A stretch of DNA of 64,000 nucleotides from Lachnospiraceae bacterium MC2017 (GCA_000701625.1 JNJK01000009.1:62001-126000); one strand, 5' to 3'; shown: positions 34,398 to 43,290, counted from the stretch's first letter. The notes: generated by a model not told the origin, from the sequence alone. Made by a program: numbers and translations.

Positions 34398-36950
34398 TCA
34401 TTCTTTATTATCTGTTTCCAAATCTGCGTCTATATCTGCAGAAGCTCCGCCATTATCCGGTGATATATTTTCCGGTGTGGTTTTATCCTCCGCTTCACCT
34501 CGTCTCAACGTAAGGTCAATATCTCCATTCATGGTTCCCTTAAATTCACCTATCATATATCCTGAGAAATATCCATTGACCATTCCGTTAAGGACTACTG
34601 TTCCTGCTGTTTTCTGAAGTACCGAACCTGCTCCTCCAACAGAGATTTCAGGTGTTTTTACACTGAAGCTTGTCTTATCAAGGATAGGATCTGCCAGAAA
34701 TAAGAGCTGTGGAAGAACCGTCATTACAAGCACTATACTTGTAAGTGTTCCTCTTCCAAGTACCAGTCCAAGATTTGCTATAACTGCATTACTTGTGATA
34801 TTAGCGATCAGGAAGCCGCATGCTGTAAGAATGGTTCCGCTTGTAAGGATAGTCGCAAAGGACTCATTAAGACTCTGAACTATCGCCTGCTGCCTGTCAG
34901 AAACCTCTTTTCTTAAATGCACATATCTGTTTGTGATAACGATCGCATAGTCGATCGTCGCACCCATCTGGATCGAGCTGACGATCAGATATGCAAGGAA
35001 GTACAGCGGCGCATTCTGAAGATAAGGGAAGGAAAAATTGATCCAGATACTTCCCTGAATAGTTATCAGCAGGATAAGCGGTAAACTTATCGACTGGAAT
35101 GTAAAGAGCAGTATCATTCCTACAAAGAACGCCGTCAGTATACTTATCAGCAGATTATCATGGCTGAAAGAACCCGAAAGGTCATCATTACTCGTTGCAT
35201 CTCCGACTACATAAACTCTTTGCTTATAATAGGACTGTGCCATTGAACGGATATCACGGATTTTTTCATATACTTCCTGTCCTTCAGCCGGTCCGGTAAG
35301 AGTAAATACTATTCTGGAATAATTCTCACTTTCAAGCTGTTTACGGGCATTCTGTATCTGATCATGAATGTCTGTTATATCCTGGGACTGCTTTGCGCTA
35401 AGATTAAATGCACCTGCCTCTTTCTTGTCATAAATAAAGTCTATGACATCAATAACAGCCACTCTGTATTCATCGATACCGTCTATAAAAGCTCCATAGA
35501 TTTCTTTATCCTGCGCATATGCTGTATAAAGGAGCTTTGCAAGTCCTACATCGACCTTCGCCACTTCCGCAAATTCTCTTGGATTTAAATCATCCGTCAG
35601 GACATATTCTTTTTCATCACCAACATCTACATTTGCAAGAGCCAAAATATCATCAACGTAATCTCTGCTTTTCAGATTTGCTATGATTTCCGCCTCTGTT
35701 GCATAATCTCCTTTAGGAAGGACTATCGCCACATTTGTTCCGGTCTCAAAGGTCTGATCTATTCGTTCTTTCGCTGCTATATAATCCGTCATTTTAGGTC
35801 CGCGTGCGGTGTTTTTATCAAAGATATACGGACAATTCTGAGAGAAGCGGAATGCAAAAACAAGCGTTACTATAAACAACAACGGCAGAATATATCTCGT
35901 TCCATAGATAAACTTTCCCCAATAATTTATCTGCGGGACAAAGCTCTTATGCCGTGTCTTATCTATCATATCCCTGAAGGTCATGATGAGTCCCGGCATA
36001 AAGAGGAATACGGTTATCATAGAAAACAGGATTGCTTTACAAAGCACCAATCCCAGATCTCTACCTATCTGGAACTTCATAAATACCAGTGCTACCATTC
36101 CTGCCATAGTTGTCAGGGAACTCGAGGAAATCTCAACGATCGCCTTTGAAAGAGCAACTACCATCGCGTCTCTCGGATCTAGTCCATTGTCACGCTCTTC
36201 CATATACCGGTGAAACATGATGATCGCATAGTCGATAGCCAACGCCAGCTGTAGAATTATATCTACAGCATTTGAAATATACGATACCGTGCCAAAAATA
36301 TAGTTTGTTCCCTTGTTAAGCACAGAAGCCATGGCAAAAGTAAGCATGAAGATCGGTACTTCAGCATAGGTTGATGAAGTAAAGATCAAAACCGCTAAAA
36401 TAACTATCACGGCCATCCCCAGAACTACTTTTACATCGCTTTGAAGCTCAGCCGACTCATCAAGATCAACTGTTGTATAAACGTAACTATCGTAATCTTT
36501 TACATAATCCCTGACTTCTGCGATCGCCTTTTGTGAAATGGCAGCTTCCTTGCTATCCTCAAACATTATCGTGATAAGTGCTGCAGAGTCCTTATAGTAA
36601 TCATCCAGCGTTTTATCAGAATAATCAGTATCATCGGGATCATAGAACTTAACAGTATCGACTCCGTCAATTTTCTCCAGCCCCTTAGCTACCGCAAGTG
36701 CCCGCTCATATGTAATATTTGTGAGCAGGATCTTAGCAGAACCGTTTGTCTGGAATTCTGCATCCATAAGATCCACGCCCTGCCTTGTCTCTGTGTCTAC
36801 CGGCAGATATTTTGTTACGTCATTTTCAACCGTTACATGGCTTATCATGACTCCGCAGTATATAGCTGCTATAACAAATAGCAGCATAAACGCTTTTCGC
36901 CTATCTACGATAAACGCGGCAAGCTTATACATAAAGTTTTTTTCTTCCAT
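34398..36950 (-). CDS. RND/MMPL-family transporter
   Basis: An 850-residue RND-superfamily membrane protein of the MMPL type found in Gram-positives. It has two repeats, each with one helix, a large extracytoplasmic loop and five more helices. The key helix-4 motifs are LALAIDYAIIMFHRYMEERD and QMGATIDYAIVITNRYVHLR, with the Asp-Tyr pair used for proton coupling. After the last helix come about 110 residues, including a short-repeat Gly/Asn stretch (VVLNGMVNGYFSGYMIGEF, FKGTMNGDIDL) and an acidic tail. GGAGGAG before the ATG at 36950 fixes the start. Substrate unknown; lipids or cell-wall precursors are typical for the family. Confidence 0.9.
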   Translation of the reverse strand: MEEKNFMYKLAAFIVDRRKAFMLLFVIAAIYCGVMISHVTVENDVTKYLPVDTETRQGVDLMDAEFQTNGSAKILLTNITYERALAVAKGLEKIDGVDTVKFYDPDDTDYSDKTLDDYYKDSAALITIMFEDSKEAAISQKAIAEVRDYVKDYDSYVYTTVDLDESAELQSDVKVVLGMAVIVILAVLIFTSSTYAEVPIFMLTFAMASVLNKGTNYIFGTVSYISNAVDIILQLALAIDYAIIMFHRYMEERDNGLDPRDAMVVALSKAIVEISSSSLTTMAGMVALVFMKFQIGRDLGLVLCKAILFSMITVFLFMPGLIMTFRDMIDKTRHKSFVPQINYWGKFIYGTRYILPLLFIVTLVFAFRFSQNCPYIFDKNTARGPKMTDYIAAKERIDQTFETGTNVAIVLPKGDYATEAEIIANLKSRDYVDDILALANVDVGDEKEYVLTDDLNPREFAEVAKVDVGLAKLLYTAYAQDKEIYGAFIDGIDEYRVAVIDVIDFIYDKKEAGAFNLSAKQSQDITDIHDQIQNARKQLESENYSRIVFTLTGPAEGQEVYEKIRDIRSMAQSYYKQRVYVVGDATSNDDLSGSFSHDNLLISILTAFFVGMILLFTFQSISLPLILLITIQGSIWINFSFPYLQNAPLYFLAYLIVSSIQMGATIDYAIVITNRYVHLRKEVSDRQQAIVQSLNESFATILTSGTILTACGFLIANITSNAVIANLGLVLGRGTLTSIVLVMTVLPQLLFLADPILDKTSFSVKTPEISVGGAGSVLQKTAGTVVLNGMVNGYFSGYMIGEFKGTMNGDIDLTLRRGEAEDKTTPENISPDNGGASADIDADLETDNKE

Positions 36951-36967
36951 CTGTAAACTCCTCCGGA

Positions 36968-39900
36968 TCACTTAGCCCTTCTGGTCTTTCTCTTAAATAT
37001 GATCAATAATCCTATCAGGACAACGAGTATTCCACATGCAGTAACAAACTGCCACAACCGACTGTTCTTTTTCAGTATCACAAATTCCCCGTCACCCTTC
37101 ATATCAAACACAATGTAGTTTCCATCAATCTTAGAAGGGATAAGAGACATTTTATTATCTCTAACCTCCGCTACTGCGATGTTATCTCCATATCCATCCT
37201 TCAAAAAACGAAGTACATAATCATCGTCGCGTGCTCCATACTCTCCATGAACTGAATACCTGTAAGTACCGGCAACACTATATCCACGAGGCGCAGACAC
37301 ATCTATTACAGTCTCTTCCAGAATTACATCGCTATGGTCATAAAAATCCCCAGTTATCAAAAGTTTCGGATTTTCCTCTGCCGTTGCGATAGTAGTTACA
37401 TAATCAACATATATCGCATGAACAGTTGTGTTCTGTTTAATATTAGTCAGGTCAATATTTTCCCAATATGCAAACCTGCCTTTTTCTCCTTCAGGGACCG
37501 GTGGATACATTGACTCTCTGATACTGCCGCCATACTTTACAAAGAAGGTCCTGATTATCTTTCCTCCATCTGTAAAATCAACCCGCATCTCTCTGAATTC
37601 TTCCGGAACCCCAATCCTATTTATAAGTTCCCCATATGTTATGGGCTTTGCTTCTTTCTCTACTGTGTATCCATTTATAGCGCCTGTTTCATTTAAAACA
37701 AAAACATTATCCCGGATATCACTCTCAGGGGCAGCTTCACCTGCTATCGCTCCTGTCTTTTCGTTACTTCCTCCTACATTTGAGAGAGATGCTGAACCGG
37801 TAAGAACTTTAGCATATCCGGCAATTCCACCTACATTAGTATTGCCTGATACCTCACTCATGGAATAGGAATCTCGAATAACATATGCACTCTTACCTGC
37901 TATTCCACCAACGAAATTGCCTTCCTCGGATGAAATCCTGCCAAAATTATTTCCGGACAAAACCGCCCCCATTTCTGCACGCCCGACTATTCCACCAGCA
38001 TAATCATTTCGTCCAGACACCTCTCCTCTATTTGTACAGTCAAGGATAGTCGCCTTTCGGGTTCTCTCATAATTCAGACTGATCTCACCTGCTGACACAA
38101 CTTCAAAATCAGACTGCGTATCGTAGTCATAATCCATGTATCCTACGATCCCACCAACATTTATGTCCGCGTCGATCCGACTGTTATTTATTGATGAATT
38201 AAGACTTCCCTTTCCAGGTGTTCGATCAGGATCATCCGATACATCATCAAAAACATCATCTATTTCTTCTGTCTGTCTGATCCTTTCAAGTTCATCCTGA
38301 ACTTCATCAAATCCGTCATTTAAGGTGCTGTTTATAGTCTGCATCTGATCTGTTATGGTATTTAACTGTCCTCTAACAGACGCATCCGAATCTTTTAATC
38401 CGTCAAGTAAAGTATCCATCTGCGACGCCAGACTGTCGGTCTTTCCTGTAATATCATCATCTGTGGTGCGGATATCTTTTTTATAATCATCGATACAGCC
38501 CTTAAGATAATCATCAAGAGCACCGCTCTTATCACGTATATCCGAAAGCTGATCTCCAAGTTCTTTTATATCATCTGCGCCTTCTGCAGCAGATCCAAGT
38601 AATGTAGATAAGCTGTCATTTCCCGAAGCGAGCATGCGGAGAAGCTTATCCAAATAGTTGGTCATATCTACTGTAAGCCCGCGTCCTGCTGCTTCTTCTG
38701 CCGAATCAAGCAGCTTCTCAAGGTCTCCAATATTGTCTTTCAGCGCCTGAAGTGCATTTTTTGTATCCTTATCATAGATATCAGGATCGATAGCATCTAC
38801 CGTACTGCGGATACCATCAACCTGCGATCTGATCTCTCGCTCAACAGAGTCATTCTTGCACTGATAGTAGGTCTTGTAATCACTGACAGTCTTACGTAGA
38901 TCATCTGCTGTACCTCTGATGGAATCTATATTGTTCTGAGCCTTATCATCTTCTTTTCCGACAGTATTATGAAGCTTATCTGCCATATCAACCAGATCAT
39001 CAAGCTGATCTCCGGCCTTTGAAAAAGAATCCTCAGAATATTTATTCAGCACATAAGGCTCAAACTGTCCTGCGATTCCACCTACATCTTTTCGACCGTA
39101 TACTTCACCGTTGTTCACACATCCGGTAAGTATTCCTCTCTCGTAACCAACGATACCGCCTGTTTTATAACCTGTGTGTTTATATCCGACTATACCGCTA
39201 TTTTCACAATTCTTTATCTCACCCGAAGAAGCTCCAGCGATTCCTCCCGTATAATTTATCTTTTGCTTATCTGATATCTTTTCCCTAATGTCATCATCTT
39301 TAAGGTCGATCATATCCGGATTAAGCTCTGCAAGACTTTCATTTGTATCATCAAGTTCATCCACTGTATCGGAATCAAAACTCACGTGATCATCACTTCT
39401 TGCATCATCCGTTTCCCATGCTGTCGTACTCTCGGCATTTATATTTCCGGAATTAACAGAAGACTCTATAAGTCCCTCATTAAATCCTGCTATGCCACCG
39501 CTTCTCCGTGTTCCAAGCACTACCGCATCCGAACTGCAGGAAATTATCTTTCCCTCTTCCATATTGTGACCGGTTATGCCTCCGACACACTCTGCACCGA
39601 GCACATATCCTGAAAATGTCACGTGATCCAATACACCATAATTTCTGCCGGCTATTCCACCTATTTCTTTCATATCTCCATCAGGAGATAAAGTTCCGGA
39701 CACGCAAAGATTTCTGATACATCCTGTTCTCCCAACAGAGCGTATCAGACCTGACAGACTGGCGTTCCCGCCAAGTTCAAATCCTTTTATTGTATGCCCC
39801 TGCCCATCAAATATTCCGGAAAAAATCGACACAGGCTTAAATTTTGTCCCACTTAGGTCGATATCATTGGTGAGGACATAATATTTTCCCTGAGTCTCTG

Positions 39901-40105
39901 ATTCATCAGAACTCTTCTCTGAAAGGGCAATGAGGTCTTTTGCACTGGTAATCTCTATAGCATTACCTGACAATTCGTTCTTTTCTTCTACTGCTTTTGC
40001 CGGCTGTTCCGCTGCTTCTGCATGATTTACCGGTATTCCGGTGAATATCAGTGCTGTCGAAAGTACTAATGCCGCAAAAGTTTTGTCATATTTTCTCTTT
40101 TTCAT
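36968..40105 (-). CDS. Large exported GLUG/coiled-coil protein with C-terminal membrane anchor (first copy)
   Basis: About 1045 residues, first gene of the operon. It has a signal peptide ending near VNHAEA, GLUG repeats (GGIAGRNYGVL, GGIAGFNEGLI, GGIAGASSGEI, GGIVGYERGIL and GGIAGQFEPY), a coiled coil of about 250 residues (VDMADKLHNTVG through DELERIRQTEEIDDVF), a second GLUG block (GGIVGYMDYDYDTQSDFE, GGIVGRAEMGAV, GGIAGYAKVL), a beta domain, a single helix (VTACGILVVLIGLLIIF) and a basic RKTRRAK end. The RND gene follows by 17 bases. The ATG at 40105 is chosen. It lies only six bases after a TATAAT box, so the mRNA may be leaderless. Function unknown. Confidence 0.8.
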   Translation of the reverse strand: MKKRKYDKTFAALVLSTALIFTGIPVNHAEAAEQPAKAVEEKNELSGNAIEITSAKDLIALSEKSSDESETQGKYYVLTNDIDLSGTKFKPVSIFSGIFDGQGHTIKGFELGGNASLSGLIRSVGRTGCIRNLCVSGTLSPDGDMKEIGGIAGRNYGVLDHVTFSGYVLGAECVGGITGHNMEEGKIISCSSDAVVLGTRRSGGIAGFNEGLIESSVNSGNINAESTTAWETDDARSDDHVSFDSDTVDELDDTNESLAELNPDMIDLKDDDIREKISDKQKINYTGGIAGASSGEIKNCENSGIVGYKHTGYKTGGIVGYERGILTGCVNNGEVYGRKDVGGIAGQFEPYVLNKYSEDSFSKAGDQLDDLVDMADKLHNTVGKEDDKAQNNIDSIRGTADDLRKTVSDYKTYYQCKNDSVEREIRSQVDGIRSTVDAIDPDIYDKDTKNALQALKDNIGDLEKLLDSAEEAAGRGLTVDMTNYLDKLLRMLASGNDSLSTLLGSAAEGADDIKELGDQLSDIRDKSGALDDYLKGCIDDYKKDIRTTDDDITGKTDSLASQMDTLLDGLKDSDASVRGQLNTITDQMQTINSTLNDGFDEVQDELERIRQTEEIDDVFDDVSDDPDRTPGKGSLNSSINNSRIDADINVGGIVGYMDYDYDTQSDFEVVSAGEISLNYERTRKATILDCTNRGEVSGRNDYAGGIVGRAEMGAVLSGNNFGRISSEEGNFVGGIAGKSAYVIRDSYSMSEVSGNTNVGGIAGYAKVLTGSASLSNVGGSNEKTGAIAGEAAPESDIRDNVFVLNETGAINGYTVEKEAKPITYGELINRIGVPEEFREMRVDFTDGGKIIRTFFVKYGGSIRESMYPPVPEGEKGRFAYWENIDLTNIKQNTTVHAIYVDYVTTIATAEENPKLLITGDFYDHSDVILEETVIDVSAPRGYSVAGTYRYSVHGEYGARDDDYVLRFLKDGYGDNIAVAEVRDNKMSLIPSKIDGNYIVFDMKGDGEFVILKKNSRLWQFVTACGILVVLIGLLIIFKRKTRRAK

Positions 40106-40111
40106 AATCTC

Positions 40112-40139
40112 ATTATACAACATCGTGATTTTTATTCAA
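40112..40139 (-). promoter_or_regulatory. Predicted promoter of the GLUG-RND-GLUG operon
   Basis: Minus strand TTGAAT (40139-40134), a 16-base spacer, TATAAT (40117-40112). Transcription would start at or next to the ATG at 40105. The -35 box overlaps the TCAACA-N3-TGTTGA operator. Confidence 0.55.
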
Positions 40140-40150
40140 CAGTGTGTTGA
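40136..40150. promoter_or_regulatory. Candidate TetR operator between divergent promoters
   Basis: TCAACA-GTG-TGTTGA is a perfect six-base inverted repeat. It covers parts of both divergent -35 boxes, so one bound repressor could shut both the TetR gene and the GLUG-RND operon. Confidence 0.6.
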
Positions 40151-40175
40151 TTTACCAACCGAGATGTATTATAAT
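40147..40175 (+). promoter_or_regulatory. Predicted promoter of the TetR-family gene
   Basis: TTGATT at 40147-40152, a 17-base spacer, TATAAT at 40170-40175. The -35 box overlaps the inverted repeat at 40136-40150. Confidence 0.65.
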
Positions 40176-40236
40176 GTCATTCGGACAGGATGGCAATAGT
40201 CCTGCAGAAATTTTTTTATATTTAGGGTGATAGCTT

Positions 40237-40818
40237 ATGAGAATGTCTGAAGTAAAAATGGATCGAAGAATCCGCAAAACAAAGAGTCTTTTGTGGCACG
40301 GCCTTGCCGCACTGATGATGGAAAGGGATATTCAGGATATTTCTGTTAAGAGACTGACAGAATACGTCGATCTGAACCGCAGCACTTTTTATATCCATTA
40401 CAAAGATATAAACCAACTGCTTGATTCCATTGAAAACGAACTGATGGAAGAATTTCGCGAGATCATTTCTCACAACATAGATATTTCAAATCTCTACGAG
40501 TCTAATCTACAGCTTTTGCACGACCTGTACAGAGATCTTTTGCTTAATCGCGAGATTATAAGTGCTCTGCTTGGTCCTCATGGAGATTTTCAGTTTATTA
40601 AGAAATTAAAACAGATCCTTACAGAAAGAATCGAAGAAATAGGAAAAGCTCTAAACTATTCCGAAGAGGTTCTGGCCTACTATTCTGCTTTTTGCTTTAC
40701 AGGATGCGTAGGTATAATACAGCAATGGATAGAAACGGATTTTGAACAAAGTCCTGAGCACATTGCAGATATTACAAACCGCTTCATGATCCATGGAATG
40801 GATGCGATACTTCATTAA
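40237..40818 (+). CDS. TetR/AcrR-family transcriptional regulator
   Basis: A 193-residue regulator. The N-terminal helix-turn-helix reads IQDISVKRLTEYVDLNRST then FYIHYKDINQLLDSIE, the classic TetR pattern. The C-terminal ligand domain is helical, with a TetR_C-like ending (FCFTGCVGIIQQWIETDFEQ). AGGGTGA before the ATG supports the start; a second Met lies seven codons later. It is transcribed away from the GLUG-RND-GLUG operon and is the probable repressor of that operon and of itself. Confidence 0.9.
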   Translation: MRMSEVKMDRRIRKTKSLLWHGLAALMMERDIQDISVKRLTEYVDLNRSTFYIHYKDINQLLDSIENELMEEFREIISHNIDISNLYESNLQLLHDLYRDLLLNREIISALLGPHGDFQFIKKLKQILTERIEEIGKALNYSEEVLAYYSAFCFTGCVGIIQQWIETDFEQSPEHIADITNRFMIHGMDAILH

Positions 40819-40832
40819 ATACAAAATGCCAC

Positions 40833-40870
40833 CAGGGGATGCCGCACTATTTATAGTACGGCATCCCCTG
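40833..40870. terminator. Hairpin terminator between the TetR gene and the Gly/Pro-rich lipoprotein gene
   Basis: CAGGGGATGCCG pairs with CGGCATCCCCTG, extended by CACTAT/ATAGTA. It lies between convergent genes. The minus-strand side is followed by GGTGGCATTTTG. Confidence 0.75.
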
Positions 40871-40875
40871 ATATT

Positions 40876-40910
40876 ATGATGTAAGTGTCAAAAATCCTTT
40901 TGCCCCTTAC
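40876..40910. repeat. Copy 3 of a dispersed imperfect palindrome
   Basis: ATGATGTAAGTGTCAAAAA then TCCTTTTGCCCCTTAC forms GTAAG/CTTAC and CAAAA/TTTTG pairings. It is similar to 21154-21190 and, by one half, to 4516-4535. Confidence 0.45.
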
Positions 40911-40933
40911 TAATGACTATATATTCAGTTCTG

Positions 40934-41662
40934 TTATTCAGTAGTTTCCTCTGATGTTTCTTCCGAGCTGGTGTCTTCTGAATCGTCTGCGCTCTGCTCA
41001 TCAGGTTTTCCTGGAGCTTTATTATCATCTATAGAAATTGAAAGCACTTCATTATCATCATTATAAGTGATAACTACCATTGTACCTTCTTCTAAATTTT
41101 CTGCAGAACAATCCTTATATTCCGTAGAGCTTGTAAGTGTCAGTTCCAGAGTTTCTCCGCTCGGAGTTTCGCCTGATGGTGCTTCGCCATCCTTCTGATC
41201 CTGACCTCCGCCGGGCTGCCCGCCCTTGTCGCCTCCTTTACCTCCTTCAGGAGCCTTTCCTCCAAGTGCTCCTCCGGATGGTGCCTCCCCTGACGGCGCC
41301 TGACCAGACGGTGCTTCTCCCGATGGTGCTTCACCAGACGGTGCTCCTCCGTTTCCGCCAGCTCCAGGGCCGCCCTGACCACCCATAGCTGCAAAAGCTT
41401 CTACCGTGAGTTTCTCACCATCTATAGACGTAATCTTTGCATGTACCTCAGTTCCGTCAGCTTTTTCTTCCGGTGCATCTGTACCGGGTTCCCCCGCAGG
41501 AGCATCTGACGGCGCATCTGACGGCACCTCTGCAGACATTTCTGATGTCGGTGTTTCCGCTGCCGCAGAAGAACTTCCACAGCCTGCCATTGCAAGTGAA
41601 AGCACCACAGCCGCTATGATCGCTGCAACTCTTTTACAAACCTTCTGATTTCTACTTTTCAT
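40934..41662 (-). CDS. Lipoprotein with Gly/Pro-rich repeat inserted in a small beta domain
   Basis: A 242-residue predicted lipoprotein: signal peptide with lipobox SLAMAGC, then a Ser/Ala/Pro-rich linker. The segment HAKITSIDGEKLTVEAFA looks like the first half of a DUF5666-type small beta domain, and LELTLTSSTEYKDCSAENL to EVLSISIDD its second half. Between them are about 80 residues of GGQGG and APSGEAPSG-type repeats. The C-terminus is acidic and Ser/Thr-rich. The ATG at 41662 follows GAGAGGATTG; the frame opens earlier at 41740. Function unknown. Confidence 0.7.
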   Translation of the reverse strand: MKSRNQKVCKRVAAIIAAVVLSLAMAGCGSSSAAAETPTSEMSAEVPSDAPSDAPAGEPGTDAPEEKADGTEVHAKITSIDGEKLTVEAFAAMGGQGGPGAGGNGGAPSGEAPSGEAPSGQAPSGEAPSGGALGGKAPEGGKGGDKGGQPGGGQDQKDGEAPSGETPSGETLELTLTSSTEYKDCSAENLEEGTMVVITYNDDNEVLSISIDDNKAPGKPDEQSADDSEDTSSEETSEETTE

Positions 41663-41812
41663 AATCAATCCTCTCATTTCTGACAGATTCTCTGTCATCA
41701 AAATTTCATTTCTTAATAAGATAGATTGTAATATGTTCATTTGAAAACTTTTTGATGAGACTGTGAAATAAAAGCGTTCGGAAACTTAATCAGACATTAA
41801 AGACACTGGCAA

Positions 41813-41841
41813 AAAGGCTGATCCTTACCGGATCAGCCTTT
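41813..41841 (-). terminator. Terminator of the AGCS symporter gene
   Basis: AAAGGCTGATCC pairs perfectly with GGATCAGCCTTT around TTACC, followed by TTGCC on the minus strand. It lies 13 bases after the stop. Confidence 0.92.
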
Positions 41842-41853
41842 CAAAATCTTTTT

Positions 41854-43290
41854 TTATGCATTTTCTGCCTCGGTACGTCTCACAACGTCCTCAGCTTTCC
41901 CGAAAAAACTTTTCACTTCCTTTGCCGCCACTCCGCTAAGTGCGATCAACGCAACGAGATTTGGAAGGGCCATAAGTCCATTAACGATATCTGCGATAGT
42001 CCATACTGCACTTACAGTCATGTACGGGCCAAAGAATACACATACAATATAGATCCATCTGTAGGACTTTACTATTTTCTGATTGTCATTTGTCAAATAC
42101 TCAAGACATCTCTCGGAATAGTAGTCCCATCCAAGTATCGTAGTAAAAGCAAAGAATACGAGACAGATCATCAGGATAAAAGCAGAAACCTGAGCCGGAA
42201 GCGGTAATCCCTCCTGAAATGCCCTTGTAGTAACAGCTGCTCCCTCAAGTCCCTGGTTCCAGGAACCTGTTATAACGATGCACAGACCTGTCATTGTACA
42301 AATGATAAGAGTATCTATTACAGTTCCAAGCATGGAAACAAGTCCCTGCTCTACAGGCTCATCAACCTTTGCTGCAGCTGCCGCGATAGGCGCTGAACCG
42401 ATACCAGCCTCATTACTGAAAATACCTCGTGCGATACCCTTCTGCATAGCTATCATCATTGCCCCCAACGCACCGCCGGAAACGGCACGAAGTCCGAAAG
42501 CACCAGTTATTATCTCAGAAAGAGCGCCCGGGATCTTTGTAATATTAAGGAGCAGGATAATAACACCACATACCACATAAAGAATTGCCATAAACGGTAC
42601 TACAACCTGTGCAACCTTTGATATTCTCTTCAGTCCACCGATAAGCACCAGAGCTACACAAGCTGTAAGTAGCAGACCAGATATTACTACACTCCATGAA
42701 TACTCACGTCCGAAAAGACTAACTGCATTTACAGTCTCAGGATCAAAAAAGCCCTTTACAGCACTTGTGATACCGTTTATCTGTGTAAAGGTTCCGATAC
42801 CGAAAAGGCCTACCATTACACCAAAAACCGCAAAAATCTTTGCAAGCCATGACCACTGTTTTCCCATTCCCTTTTCAATGTAGTAAAAAGGACCTCCTAT
42901 AATATGACCATCCTCTGCTACAGAACGGAACTTGATCGCAAGCATGCACTCTGTAAACTTGGTTGCAGTTCCTACGAGAGCAGCGATCCACATCCAGAAC
43001 ATGGCACCAGGTCCGCCTGCAACGATAGCTGTAGCGACACCTACTATATTTCCTGTTCCAATTGTCGCAGACAGTGCTGTACAAAGAGCAGCAAAGCTGG
43101 AAACCTCTCCTGTTTCTCCGCTCTGATCATTCTTAAACATTAATTTAAATGCCATCAGAAGCTTTGAAAATTGTAGTCCTCTCAATCGAACCGTGAGCAT
43201 GAGACCTGTAAAAAGTATCAGAACGATAAGCGGCACGCCCCACACAAAGTCATCAATTGCGCCAAGGACATTGTTAATAGTATCCAGCAT
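41854..43290 (-). CDS. Sodium:alanine/glycine symporter, AGCS family
   Basis: A 478-residue membrane carrier of the alanine or glycine:cation symporter family. Recognisable stretches are the FAALCTALSATIGTGNIVG signature, AGGPGAMFWMW, GGPFYYIEKGMG, GIFSNEAGIGSAPIAAAAA and ILGWDYYSERCLEYL. About eleven helices are expected. The frame opens at 43404, but AAGGAG nine bases before the ATG at 43290 and family alignment (MLDTINNVLGAIDDFVWG) fix the start. It is monocistronic. Confidence 0.93.
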   Translation of the reverse strand: MLDTINNVLGAIDDFVWGVPLIVLILFTGLMLTVRLRGLQFSKLLMAFKLMFKNDQSGETGEVSSFAALCTALSATIGTGNIVGVATAIVAGGPGAMFWMWIAALVGTATKFTECMLAIKFRSVAEDGHIIGGPFYYIEKGMGKQWSWLAKIFAVFGVMVGLFGIGTFTQINGITSAVKGFFDPETVNAVSLFGREYSWSVVISGLLLTACVALVLIGGLKRISKVAQVVVPFMAILYVVCGVIILLLNITKIPGALSEIITGAFGLRAVSGGALGAMMIAMQKGIARGIFSNEAGIGSAPIAAAAAKVDEPVEQGLVSMLGTVIDTLIICTMTGLCIVITGSWNQGLEGAAVTTRAFQEGLPLPAQVSAFILMICLVFFAFTTILGWDYYSERCLEYLTNDNQKIVKSYRWIYIVCVFFGPYMTVSAVWTIADIVNGLMALPNLVALIALSGVAAKEVKSFFGKAEDVVRRTEAENA

